Assembly: GCA_964430755.1 (NCBI GenBank)
Contig: CAYSFT010000044.1
Span: 1-18,615 of the forward strand
Direction: 5' to 3'
Length of the DNA stretch: 18,615 bases
Origin: Flemingiibacterium sp964430755
Lineage (GTDB): Bacteria; Bacillota; Clostridia; Oscillospirales; CAG-272
Numbering within the stretch: position 1 is the first letter of the stretch; every line of letters begins with the position of its first letter. Made by a program: the position numbers and the translations under genes. The notes below the pieces were generated by a model. It saw only the letters and a program-made list of their open reading frames with translations, was not told the origin of the DNA and did no database searches. Below, in pieces: positions 1 to 7,474 of the stretch.

Positions 1-1
1 C

Positions 2-799
2 TCATTCATTTTTCTCGGTCCTACGGGCGTTGGTAAAACAGAGCTTTGCCGTGTACTTGCCGAGGTGATGTTCGGGGATAAAAACGCGATGATACGCATA
101 GATATGTCTGAATTTTTGGATAGACACTCAACGAGCAAGCTTATCGGCTCACCGCCCGGTTACGTCGGATACAGCGAGGGAGGTCAACTCACCGAAAAGA
201 TACGCCGCAAGCCCTATTCGGTGGTACTGTTCGACGAGATTGAAAAGGCACATCCTGATGTGTGGAGTCTGCTTTTGCAAATTTTGGAGGACGGTATTCT
301 GACCGATTCACAAGGCAGACGTGTTGATTTCAAAAACGCGATTATTATAATGACCTCAAACGTCGGAGCGTCTAACCTCATCGAAAAGAAAAAAGCACTC
401 GGATTCGTTAGCGAAACGGAAAATGACACTCACAGCGCAGTGATGGCAAGCCTACGTGAAACATTCAAGCCGGAATTTTTGAACCGCGTTGACGAGGTAA
501 TCGTTTTCAATAAATTAGAACCTGCGGACATTGAAAAGATCACCGAGCTTATGCTCTCACAGGTTGCAAAGCGTATTGAAACGCTCGGAATAACGATCGA
601 ATTTTCCCCTGAAGTAACCGAGTATATCGCAAAAAAAGGATACGACAGCATATATGGCGCACGCCCATTGAGACGTGTGATCAGCAAGGAAATTGAAGAC
701 ACATTCGCCGCCGCTATGCTTGACGGTACGATCAGTAAAGGCATGACTGTCCGTGCGCAAATGGGTGATAACGAAAACATCGTCTATCTCGAGGAATAA
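2..799 (+). CDS. clpC: ATP-dependent Clp protease ATP-binding subunit ClpC, C-terminal part
   Basis: Partial: the reading frame is open from base 2, so the N-terminal domain and first AAA+ module lie outside the window. What is visible is the second AAA+ module. It shows a Walker A motif (GPTGVGKTE, bases 17-43), the SPPGYVGY pore loop, a Walker B motif (VVLFDEIEKAHPD), the sensor-1 region IMTSNVGA, and the arginine-finger and C-terminal D2-small regions (FKPEFLNRVDE, YGARPLRR). The hexameric ATPase unfolds cytoplasmic substrates and feeds them to ClpP. An ALGF loop after SNVGA sits where ClpC and ClpA carry the (V/L)GF ClpP-binding loop; together with SNVGA this favours ClpC over the disaggregase ClpB. 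No terminator is obvious after the stop, and the next gene has its own promoter. Confidence 0.9.
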   Translation, partial: SFIFLGPTGVGKTELCRVLAEVMFGDKNAMIRIDMSEFLDRHSTSKLIGSPPGYVGYSEGGQLTEKIRRKPYSVVLFDEIEKAHPDVWSLLLQILEDGILTDSQGRRVDFKNAIIIMTSNVGASNLIEKKKALGFVSETENDTHSAVMASLRETFKPEFLNRVDEVIVFNKLEPADIEKITELMLSQVAKRIETLGITIEFSPEVTEYIAKKGYDSIYGARPLRRVISKEIEDTFAAAMLDGTISKGMTVRAQMGDNENIVYLEE

Positions 800-828
800 A
801 ATTTACATTCCGCCATATAAAAGTTGAC

Positions 829-857
829 TTGACGTGACTTAACTTGTGTGTTATAAT
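829..857 (+). promoter_or_regulatory. Sigma-A-type promoter for the thioesterase/zinc-ribbon unit
   Basis: TTGACG (829-834) and TATAAT (852-857) are separated by exactly 17 bp. Transcription would start near 864 and leave a leader of about 53 nt. The leader contains a small hairpin (GAAAG, 877-881, with CTTTC, 886-890) before the ribosome binding site AAGGAA at 905-910. A second TTGACT at 824-829 is poorly spaced (22 bp). Confidence 0.8.
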
Positions 858-916
858 AAAAGCAATAAAGCTTTACGAAAGGATGCTTTCAAAAGACGAA
901 AGCTAAGGAAATAATC

Positions 917-1306
917 ATGCTTGAAGCAGGAATCAAACACGCAAAGAAAGAAACCGTTACAGAAAAGAATACAGCCGCCGCTCTCGGAAGCGGACTCTTA
1001 CCCGTTTACGCAACACCGGCAATGATCGCACTTCTTGAGGGCACCTGTGCCGAAGCGGTTGCACCGTTGCTTGAAAATGGATCAACAACTGTCGGAACCA
1101 AGCTCGATGTTGAACACGTCTCTGCAACACCGCTCGGTATGGAGGTGTGCTGCGAGTGTGAGCTTATTGAGGTGGACCGCCGCAGACTTGTATTCACCGT
1201 TGAAATTTTTGATAAGGCAGGACTGATCGGTAAGGGCAAGCACGAGCGTTTCATTGTAGCATCCGAGAAATTCATGGCAAAAACCAATGCAAAATCTGAG
1301 CTTTAA
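917..1306 (+). CDS. FlK-type hotdog-fold acyl-CoA thioesterase
   Basis: A 129-residue protein resembling the fluoroacetyl-CoA thioesterase FlK and its relatives, cytoplasmic hotdog-fold enzymes that hydrolyse short acyl-CoA thioesters. The three residues known to form the FlK active site (Thr42, Glu50, His76) have counterparts at Thr33, Glu41 and His67, all with the same offset of nine, within the blocks VYATPAMIALLEGTC and VGTKLDVEHVSATPLG. Gly60 also matches FlK Gly69. Fluoroacetate is not an expected substrate in an anaerobic gut-type bacterium, so general acyl-CoA housekeeping is the more cautious reading (inference). The ATG is set by AAGGAA about 6 nt upstream. The zinc-ribbon gene follows 19 nt downstream, presumably on the same transcript. 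Confidence 0.85.
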   Translation: MLEAGIKHAKKETVTEKNTAAALGSGLLPVYATPAMIALLEGTCAEAVAPLLENGSTTVGTKLDVEHVSATPLGMEVCCECELIEVDRRRLVFTVEIFDKAGLIGKGKHERFIVASEKFMAKTNAKSEL

Positions 1307-1325
1307 TTAAAAAAGGGTGATAAAT

Positions 1326-1781
1326 ATGGATATAAAAGCTATTGTCAATGACGTCACCGAAAAGGCAGGTTCCCTCGCAAAATCGGCTGTCAAGAAAACC
1401 GGCGAAGCTGCTGAATCCGCAAAATTCAGGTTTTTAATGAAATCGGAGGAGAAAAAGCTCGATGCGATGTTCACCGAGCTTGGAAAACTGTTTTATAAGC
1501 AGGTTAAAGGTACGGACGTACGCGCAAAGACTACGGCACAAATCATGGAAATTGACGAGCAAAAGCAAATCATTAACGATTTGAAATCTGCAATCATCGA
1601 AAGTCAAGGAAAGATGATCTGTGATTCCTGCGGTAAAGCAATTGATATTGAAAATGTATTTTGTCCCGAATGCGGAAAAAAGATCGAACCGAAGTTAATG
1701 CATAACGATGATCAGGATGAAGAAACCGACGAAATTTCCGATAACGACGACAGCGTTCCGGACAGCGGTAACAATAAATAA
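1326..1781 (+). CDS. Zinc-ribbon domain protein with helical N-terminus
   Basis: A 151-residue protein of unknown function. Residues 1-95 are charged and probably helical or coiled-coil (alternating Lys/Glu/Ala, no membrane segment). Residues 99-116 form a zinc ribbon with paired CxxC motifs (Cys99, Cys102, Cys113, Cys116). The last 25 residues are very acidic (runs of Asp and Glu). A GTG at 1317 is in frame, but it lies inside the AAAGGGTG ribosome binding site at 1312-1319 that is correctly spaced for ATG 1326, so 1326 is preferred. Small double-CxxC proteins of this shape are common in Clostridia and have no assigned role. It is probably cotranscribed with the thioesterase and is followed by a strong terminator. 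Confidence 0.75.
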   Translation: MDIKAIVNDVTEKAGSLAKSAVKKTGEAAESAKFRFLMKSEEKKLDAMFTELGKLFYKQVKGTDVRAKTTAQIMEIDEQKQIINDLKSAIIESQGKMICDSCGKAIDIENVFCPECGKKIEPKLMHNDDQDEETDEISDNDDSVPDSGNNK

Positions 1782-1787
1782 AGCAAA

Positions 1788-1832
1788 CGGGTATCCGAGG
1801 TGTATGCGCTGAACGGATGCCCGATTTTCTTT
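1788..1832 (+). terminator. Rho-independent terminator after the zinc-ribbon gene
   Basis: A 10-bp stem, CGGGTATCCG (1788-1797) with CGGATGCCCG (1814-1823), contains one G-T wobble. It has a 16-nt loop and is followed by ATTTTCTTT. It separates the thioesterase unit from the next promoter. Confidence 0.8.
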
Positions 1833-1885
1833 GAAAATTTATAAAACTTCAAGAAATACCGGCAATTTATTTTTCGGAAAAAATG

Positions 1886-1914
1886 TTGATATTTGTCGAA
1901 ATATGTGATATACT
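1886..1914 (+). promoter_or_regulatory. Promoter of the DUF2357/RadC-like unit
   Basis: TTGATA (1886-1891) and TATACT (1909-1914) have a 17-bp spacer. The predicted start near 1921 lies 43 nt before the chosen ATG. An in-frame ATG at 1883 would lie inside this promoter, which argues against the longer reading frame. Confidence 0.75.
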
Positions 1915-1963
1915 ATTACAGATTGAGATTTATAACGATTTTCATGATGGCGAGGTGCAAAAA

Positions 1964-4162
1964 ATGGCTAATTTCTCGGTCAGCTCCGATAAAATTCTTG
2001 AAGCTTACACTGAAAATATCTGCGTCATCATAAAAAGCAAAACTCACCCGTTCATTAACAGTCAAGATACCGAAGTATATCCTTCACTCCTCGATATCAC
2101 CGCGCAAAATTTGACTCATATAAAAATCGACGCCTGCGGAATTGATACATATTATGCCTTACCCTCAAAACCGCACGTACAGTTTGACGTCACGCCGCTT
2201 TTCTTCGAAGATGCATATTACGAAATCATAATTAAGAGTAACGATTCAAAAAGCGTTTCACTTTGGCATGAAAATCCCGACGTGCGCGAAAGTATATCTC
2301 CCATAACCGACTCCGACACACATATTGTTTCCGGAATGGTAAGCTTTAAAAACAGCGTTGGCTTTTCGGAGCTTGAAGTTTTTCATGATGAAAAGAAAGT
2401 CATGACACTTCGCATCGAAGTCTTCCCGTCAAGAATCGCTTACAAAGAAGATTACAAACTGATGCTCGAGGAAATTTCGCGTGAAATATATTCCGAACCG
2501 TTTAAAAAAATAATATCGGATATATTTGATTTATATATTGATTCGGCAAAAGCAGTCATCGCCTCTCCATATAACGGGGGATCACCGAAATATTGCATAA
2601 TTGCGCCATATAAAGTCAACGTGAACGTGGGTAAAGCAAACCGTTTCATGGATGCTATACTTAATAAAACGACACTGTTACTCGACAAATTAAACCGCTA
2701 TCACATTCTGCGGGGCAGTGATATCTGCTCATATATTACAGAGATAAAACAGCTTGCATCATCGCCGTTTTTCAAAAAAATCACGGAAAATAACGCCTTC
2801 GCGCCAACGCTTGATATGCCGCTATGTTATCACAGATTCTACAAAGCATATCTGGCTCTCAAAAGAGTATTAACTATGAGCGGCGACATTTTCAAGCTTT
2901 CAGCCGGCGACACAGCACAGCTTTACGAATATTGGTGCTTTATTAAGCTTGTTTCAATCATTAAAGGGCTCGATTGCCAACTGATTTCCGGTGATCCGAT
3001 AAAAGCTGGCAGCTCCGGCATAGAAATTTCACTGTCCAAAAGCAACGAATCGGAAGTCAAATTCATAAATCCGAAAACAGGCGAAGAAATTCTGCTTAGA
3101 TATATTCCCTCTCCCGATAATGTGATTACATTTGAAAAGCATAGAAACAAAACCTGCCGCAAATATGTCCTCGCACCAAGATACAACTTCGCGAGCCGTC
3201 ACAACGACAATAAAGCGATGTCATCACATGATATTAATTTGATGTACAAATATAAAAATCTCACGTCATACCGGGATGACACCGACATTAAAACCGAAAC
3301 GCTCGGAGCTTACGTGCTGTTTGCACATGACAATGAAGTAAAATTCAGTGAGCAGTCCCCGCATAACGACACAAACGCAGTTGTCGGCTCACTCCCCTTT
3401 CTTCCCGGTGCCTCAGAGATTATTGAAAAGCTCACCGCAGAATTCATCCGTGACTGCGAACCGAAAACAATCCCACTTTCCGAGGAACTCGAAGAAGCTT
3501 TGTCTGCCGCAGATTTTAATTCATGCAATGTACTCGTCGGTTCACTCGGCTCATGCGAACAGTTTGCCGATAATATCGCGAAAAAGTATTATTACGTGCC
3601 CGAGCGTAATTTTGATATAAGTCGTCTGCCGATACGATATGTTGCAATATATCAATCCTCGCGTTTATTCGGTGAGCAGGCAGGTATACGTTATTTCGGT
3701 GAGGTTGTGAAGCACCGCAGAATAAAGCGTAAAAAGATAAAGTTTCCAATGCGCAAAAACAACGGCGAGGAATGGTATTACCTTTTCAAAATAAGGGAAT
3801 GGAAAAAGCTCGAAGATCCTATTGACATCAAGCATGAAGGCGTTTACGAGCCAAAATATACAAATATTTTCTTACTCAAAAATTGTACACAGTCCTATGA
3901 GCTGTTCAATATCCGTTCCGCTGAGCAATATCGTGTACTTTATGAGATGAAGTACATATTAAATTCGCATCAAAGCAATGTAACCTCTCTGATCGAGCCG
4001 CTTTATCGCCTGACCAACGGCAAGCTCATATGGCTTCACGGTGACTCTTTTGATATTCTCAATAAAAACGGCGAAAAGCTTTCGGCAGTCCCATTTCACA
4101 TATCAAATCTTAAAGCACGACCAAAATATTATTTCAGCCTGATTTCAAATGAATCACGCTAA
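1964..4162 (+). CDS. DUF2357 / PD-(D/E)XK_7-type nuclease-like protein, catalytic motif degenerate
   Basis: A 732-residue protein. The N-terminal half resembles DUF2357, including the GDTAQLYEYWCFIKL block. The region near residues 375-470 aligns by eye with the PD-(D/E)XK_7 nuclease fold: a PD motif (Asp385), then beta-strand and signature regions, SSHDINLMYKYK and LGAYVLFAHD. Active members carry a DAKYR motif; here the same place reads APRYN (Ala404, Arg406), so two of the three expected catalytic residues are missing. The C-terminal 200 residues contain RYVAIYQSSRLFGEQAGIRY and WYYLFKIREWKKLEDPI, similar to extensions I recall on McrBC-like members. Relatives are usually restriction nucleases paired with an McrB-type GTPase/ATPase, and no such gene lies in this window. 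The start is set by GAGGTG at 1952-1957. A RadC-like gene follows 25 nt downstream. The family call is fairly secure; the function is unknown. Confidence 0.7.
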   Translation: MANFSVSSDKILEAYTENICVIIKSKTHPFINSQDTEVYPSLLDITAQNLTHIKIDACGIDTYYALPSKPHVQFDVTPLFFEDAYYEIIIKSNDSKSVSLWHENPDVRESISPITDSDTHIVSGMVSFKNSVGFSELEVFHDEKKVMTLRIEVFPSRIAYKEDYKLMLEEISREIYSEPFKKIISDIFDLYIDSAKAVIASPYNGGSPKYCIIAPYKVNVNVGKANRFMDAILNKTTLLLDKLNRYHILRGSDICSYITEIKQLASSPFFKKITENNAFAPTLDMPLCYHRFYKAYLALKRVLTMSGDIFKLSAGDTAQLYEYWCFIKLVSIIKGLDCQLISGDPIKAGSSGIEISLSKSNESEVKFINPKTGEEILLRYIPSPDNVITFEKHRNKTCRKYVLAPRYNFASRHNDNKAMSSHDINLMYKYKNLTSYRDDTDIKTETLGAYVLFAHDNEVKFSEQSPHNDTNAVVGSLPFLPGASEIIEKLTAEFIRDCEPKTIPLSEELEEALSAADFNSCNVLVGSLGSCEQFADNIAKKYYYVPERNFDISRLPIRYVAIYQSSRLFGEQAGIRYFGEVVKHRRIKRKKIKFPMRKNNGEEWYYLFKIREWKKLEDPIDIKHEGVYEPKYTNIFLLKNCTQSYELFNIRSAEQYRVLYEMKYILNSHQSNVTSLIEPLYRLTNGKLIWLHGDSFDILNKNGEKLSAVPFHISNLKARPKYYFSLISNESR

Positions 4163-4187
4163 ATTTTTATTAAAACGGAGATAAAAC

Positions 4188-4913
4188 ATGAAAAACGGTG
4201 ACATAGAAAAGAAACCGAGACCACCGCGAAAAGTCAAGCCGCCGGGTGCTGACGGACATCGCAAACGAATGATCGCACGATTATTAAATTCAAAAGTCGG
4301 AGCGGTACCACCACGCGATCTTGTTGAAATTCTGCTTTATTATACAATACGTGTACGCGACACCCGTGACACCGCTGTATATCTCATGCAGGAGTTTGAC
4401 AACGATATTTCAAAGGTTCTCGGTGCATCCACCCGTGAGCTTACGCGCGTAAGCGGAGTTGGACCGGCAAGTGCGGAATTTTTCCATGTTGTTAATAAAG
4501 TCGTTGAATATCTTAACACTCCCGAGGAGGACACAAGAAAGTGTTATACTGATATATCCGACATCGGTGAACTCTTTTCACAGCAGCATCAGGGAGATCA
4601 TCACGATTCCTTTTGGATTGCTTACTTTGACAACGCAATGCACTTGGTTTCAATTAAGAAAGTCAAAGATGACAAAATGTTTGTTGACGACAACAATCTT
4701 TTCTTTCCGATTGTCATGGATATATCGAAATGTCACTGTTCTTCAATCGCCGTGGCGCGACTTTCCGGTGACTGTTCCTGTTATCCGACCTCAAACGATT
4801 TTGAAATGCTCAAAAGGGTTGAAGAAATGGCGCTGCTGACTCATGTAGTTCTTCGGGAATATTTTATTGCTTCTCCCGATGAGAACATCGGAATCAAGGA
4901 TATGTACATATGA
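4188..4913 (+). CDS. RadC-family (UPF0758) protein lacking the JAMM metal motif
   Basis: A 241-residue protein with RadC architecture. Residues 20-105 are the N-terminal helix-hairpin-helix-like region (GHRKRMIARLL, DLVEILLYYTIRVRDTRDTA, VSGVGPASAEFF). Residues 115-235 correspond to the MPN/JAB domain. Canonical RadC has an upstream Glu and the metal motif HNHPSG followed by PSxxD. Here the corresponding stretch reads AVARLSGD (Arg191, Leu192, Ser193, Gly194) and then PTSND: both histidines and the Glu are gone while Ser-Gly and the final Asp persist. It is therefore unlikely to be a metallopeptidase. The biochemical role of RadC is not established even for canonical members. A CGGAG site at 4176-4180 sets the start. 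It is expected to be cotranscribed with the preceding degenerate nuclease-like gene. Confidence 0.75.
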   Translation: MKNGDIEKKPRPPRKVKPPGADGHRKRMIARLLNSKVGAVPPRDLVEILLYYTIRVRDTRDTAVYLMQEFDNDISKVLGASTRELTRVSGVGPASAEFFHVVNKVVEYLNTPEEDTRKCYTDISDIGELFSQQHQGDHHDSFWIAYFDNAMHLVSIKKVKDDKMFVDDNNLFFPIVMDISKCHCSSIAVARLSGDCSCYPTSNDFEMLKRVEEMALLTHVVLREYFIASPDENIGIKDMYI

Positions 4914-4929
4914 TATAAAAATAAAAATC

Positions 4930-4971
4930 GACTGCCGTCTGATAACTTTAGACAGCAGTCCTTGTTTTTTT
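4930..4971. terminator. Bidirectional terminator between convergent genes
   Basis: An 11-bp stem, GACTGCCGTCT (4930-4940) with AGACAGCAGTC (4950-4960), has one C-A mismatch and a 9-nt loop. On the plus strand it is followed by CTTGTTTTTTT (4961-4971). On the minus strand it is followed by GATTTTTATTTTT (complement of 4917-4929). It can serve both the RadC-like gene and the small membrane gene ending at 4983. Confidence 0.85.
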
Positions 4972-4982
4972 AAGAATAAGCA

Positions 4983-5384
4983 TTATTTCAGTAATTCATC
5001 CGTCAGCCGGATAATTTCGGGAGCAGCTTTCTTTTTCTCGCGCTTAAGAACGAAATTGTAAATCGGATAAGCAAGTCCCGTAAGAATACCGCCGACAACA
5101 CCAACCGCAATACCAATCGGCATCGCCATATCCCTGTGAGAGCCGAGCATCGCTCCAAGCTCCGACATAATAAGACTCATACCAAATCCAAGTATCAATA
5201 CGCCCACAACGCCGAAAACGAGTGATATCGCCTGCGCTTTTTGCGTGACACCTGCATCAAGCTTCCGCAGGCGCGTCAGTTTATCTTCCTCTCTGTTTGT
5301 ATATTTTTCGCGGATCTTTCGCAGCTCCTCCTGCTCTTTGGCGCTGTAAGTGTAAGAAAATCCGTCACCGTTTTTGTTTTCCAT
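4983..5384 (-). CDS. Small two-TM membrane protein (paralogue of the 12489-12854 gene)
   Basis: A 133-residue protein from ATG 5384. Residues 1-45 are charged and helical (KEQEELRKIREKYTNREEDKL). Two hydrophobic segments follow, around residues 52-75 (ISLVFGVVGVLILGFGMSLIM) and 90-112. The tail is basic then amphipathic (KREKKKAAPEIIRLTDELL). The motif order LRxLDAxV, GMSLxM, GxMLG, GVVG, YPIY, KKKxxxEIxxL is shared with the protein at 12489-12854. The function is unknown; similar small clostridial proteins are, I believe, sometimes labelled dihydropteridine reductase, which nothing here supports. Starts further upstream exist (ATG 5396 and beyond). The AAGGAGG site (5415-5421) lies 30 nt from ATG 5384 but is separated from both ATGs by a hairpin, so the exact start is uncertain. 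It probably belongs to the two-component operon upstream. Confidence 0.7.
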   Translation of the reverse strand: MENKNGDGFSYTYSAKEQEELRKIREKYTNREEDKLTRLRKLDAGVTQKAQAISLVFGVVGVLILGFGMSLIMSELGAMLGSHRDMAMPIGIAVGVVGGILTGLAYPIYNFVLKREKKKAAPEIIRLTDELLK

Positions 5385-5397
5385 AATAATTACCATG

Positions 5398-5484
5398 TCT
5401 TTGCTTTGCAAAGACCTCCTTATCGTCGATATTTTTGTCGATTTCGCTCGCGAAATTGGCGGCAAAGCCGACAAAGACAAAAAT
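5398..5484 (-). promoter_or_regulatory. Structured leader before the small membrane protein
   Basis: The minus-strand leader between genes at 5385-5499 is dense with inverted repeats. The outer stem is 5431-5439 with 5476-5484 (ATTTTTGTC/GACAAAAAT). It encloses ATTTCG/CGAAAT (5441-5446, 5451-5456, CTCG loop) and CGGC/GCCG (5460-5463, 5467-5470), giving a possible three-way junction. An alternative pairing, 5434-5440 with 5469-5475 (TTTGTCG/CGACAAA), is mutually exclusive with the outer stem. A separate 7-bp hairpin (5398-5414, TCTTTGC with GCAAAGA) lies directly between the AAGGAGG site at 5415-5421 and the ATG at 5396. It could be a cis-regulatory RNA or a dispersed palindromic repeat element; no known riboswitch class was recognised. 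Confidence 0.5.
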
Positions 5485-5499
5485 TCGTGGCGTGAAAAT

Positions 5500-6399
5500 T
5501 TATTTTGCACGCTGTAACTCCTTATGCGTGTTTCTAATTTTTTGAAGTCTGCGATTTCCGTTTAAAATCATGAAAATCGCCATAACAACCGTAAAAACAG
5601 ACACCGCAGCACCTGTTAAGGCAAGCATTAGCTGATGAAACACGGGACTTTCGTTTTGTCCCCATGTTGTCAGCATAGTCGATTCAAGCGTCAGCATTGA
5701 TACGCACGCCGCTGTGAGACTTATTGCTTTGGATGCCGAATATACGGGACTGTTATATTTGCGGTACTTTATAATATTAATAACGGCAAAGGTAAACGTC
5801 GTAAAAGTGTATGCCGCCATAGCGATTGTTGTGATCTCATGGTGATTGAAGGTTCGCTTCCAATAAACCATAAAGAAAATGATCACCGTGAGCGCAAGGT
5901 TCATTATGAGAAATATCCATCCGCAGAAACGGTATTTTTTAAGCTCTGCATATATACGCTCGCCGGGCTTGTATCTTCTTGTGTGCCGCACTAAAAAGAA
6001 ACGCATGACAGCAAGCAAAAGGTAATATATTGCCAAAGAATAATACCAGAACGTATGATGGTAAAATCCGAGCCACAGCTGAAAAAGCGCATACGCAGTA
6101 TTCCAGATGAACGAGCCGTAAAGTGATACGTTAACTCGCAGACGTGTATCCTCAAGCCAGAGCCTTGCATATTTGTTTTCACGCTTAAAGGATTTGAAAA
6201 AACGTATTATTTTCGGTATTTTAAAGCACCAGACCGTCAAAGTGTACGCCGCCAGAACGTATGAAGCAATGGCAGGCACAGATTGTGTTCCGATAAACAC
6301 CATAGAACCGACAAGAAAAACCGTCGCTATGGGAATCAGAACAATCATAATGGCAATATGCGGAAACAATAACGTCTTACCGAACCGTTTCAGGTTCAT
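5500..6399 (-). CDS. Multi-pass (about 8 TM) membrane protein of unknown function
   Basis: A 299-residue protein that I do not recognise. It has about eight hydrophobic segments: residues roughly 12-34, 40-60, 90-112, 117-138, 158-182, 190-212, 220-241 and 252-275. These are separated by short basic loops (KIPKIIRFFKSFKREN, RHTRRYKPGERIY) and followed by a basic C-terminal tail. No catalytic or transport signature is evident. The chosen ATG at 6399 has AGGAGGT just upstream; the frame extends to 6483 only inside the kinase gene. The first 23 bases overlap the 3' end of the histidine kinase gene, implying translational coupling and a role tied to that two-component system (inference), for example as its output or as a sensing partner. 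Confidence 0.75.
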   Translation of the reverse strand: MNLKRFGKTLLFPHIAIMIVLIPIATVFLVGSMVFIGTQSVPAIASYVLAAYTLTVWCFKIPKIIRFFKSFKRENKYARLWLEDTRLRVNVSLYGSFIWNTAYALFQLWLGFYHHTFWYYSLAIYYLLLAVMRFFLVRHTRRYKPGERIYAELKKYRFCGWIFLIMNLALTVIIFFMVYWKRTFNHHEITTIAMAAYTFTTFTFAVINIIKYRKYNSPVYSASKAISLTAACVSMLTLESTMLTTWGQNESPVFHQLMLALTGAAVSVFTVVMAIFMILNGNRRLQKIRNTHKELQRAK

Positions 6400-7474
6400 T
6401 TCTTGACCTCCTGATTTTAACAGTGAAAGTTGTTCCGACGCCGGGCGCACTTTCAACGCTGATTTCGCCCTGCATAATATCAACTACACGCTTGACAAGG
6501 GCAAGACCGAGACCGTTTCCCTGCATCGCATGAGAGGTATCGCCCTGATAAAATTTTTCAAAGATATGCGCGCCGACCTCAGGTGTAATTCCGCATCCGG
6601 TGTCCTTCACCTTGATAACGGCATAAGTATCATCCGCAGAAAGTGACACCGTAACAGTACCGCCGCGATCTGTAAACTTGAAGGCATTGGAAAAAAGATT
6701 GTTCCAAACAAGCGAAAGCAGCTCCGAATCGGCATAAACAATCACATTTTCTTCAATGTCAGTGTCAATTTCAATGCCGCGCGTTTCCCAGATATTTTCA
6801 TACTGCAAAAGAGATTCGCAAAGCTGTTCGCTGAGATTGTAAGCTTCACTTGTAGGATATATCTGCTGATTTTCAAGGCGGTTAAGCTTGAGAATATTAG
6901 TCATCATATCGGCAAGACGACGTGTGGCATCACTCACCGCTTTTGCATATTCGATGCGCTTTTCATCGGTGATATCCGGCGCCTGCAGAAGTGTTCCGTA
7001 ATTCTGAATCACTGCGAGAGGCGTTTTCATTTCGTGTGATACGTTTGAAATAAAATCGGTACGCAGGGTTTCAACGCTCGCAAGCTCCGATGCCATTGTG
7101 TTAAAGCACTCAATGATCACGTTATAGTTATCATCCGCCGAAAAACTGCTGATCGGTGCAATACGAACATCAAAATCACCCTTGACGATCTCTTTGGCAG
7201 CAGAGGTTATATGCTTTGTAACCTTTTCCGTCGTGAATTTTCTGCGTACAGCATCGAACGCTGTAAATAGTGAACTCAGAAGAAGAACATTCAAAAATGT
7301 CAGCTTTGCCGCTGTTTTGAGATCGTCTCCCGTCAATTCAATTTCAAGCGATTCAGACAAAACGCTTACGAAAAGCATGGTCGTACAGGTAACAAGAAAA
7401 GCCGCAAGGAGAAAAAACAGAAAATAATTATAAAGTCCCTGCAGTATTTTATGTCCTATACTGGATTTTTTCAC
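6377..7474 (-). CDS. Sensor histidine kinase
   Basis: A 365-residue class I membrane histidine kinase. TM1 is about residues 17-39 and TM2 about 57-77, with only a short (about 17-residue) extracytoplasmic loop, so it probably senses within the membrane or through a partner. A HAMP-like linker (78-136) leads to the HisKA domain with phospho-acceptor His147 (FISNVSHEMKTPL). The HATPase domain has its N box at 258-267 (WNNLFSNAFKF), a G1 motif at 291-296 (DTGCGI) and a G2 motif at 319-326 (GNGLGLAL). It starts with GTG at 7474, and that GTG overlaps the TGA of the response regulator by four bases (GTGA). It autophosphorylates and transfers phosphate to that regulator. The downstream membrane protein overlaps its 3' end. 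Confidence 0.92.
   Translation of the reverse strand: MKKSSIGHKILQGLYNYFLFFLLAAFLVTCTTMLFVSVLSESLEIELTGDDLKTAAKLTFLNVLLLSSLFTAFDAVRRKFTTEKVTKHITSAAKEIVKGDFDVRIAPISSFSADDNYNVIIECFNTMASELASVETLRTDFISNVSHEMKTPLAVIQNYGTLLQAPDITDEKRIEYAKAVSDATRRLADMMTNILKLNRLENQQIYPTSEAYNLSEQLCESLLQYENIWETRGIEIDTDIEENVIVYADSELLSLVWNNLFSNAFKFTDRGGTVTVSLSADDTYAVIKVKDTGCGITPEVGAHIFEKFYQGDTSHAMQGNGLGLALVKRVVDIMQGEISVESAPGVGTTFTVKIRRSRNEPETVR

Noticed and set aside
1883..1963. N-terminal extension of the DUF2357-type gene to ATG 1883
   Set aside because: It overlaps the consensus promoter at 1886-1914 and has no SD, whereas ATG 1964 has GAGGTG at the right distance.
5385..5510. N-terminal extension of the small membrane protein to 5510
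   Set aside because: The extended codons run through the palindromic leader and are absent from the paralogue at 12489-12854; no SD is seen at 5510.
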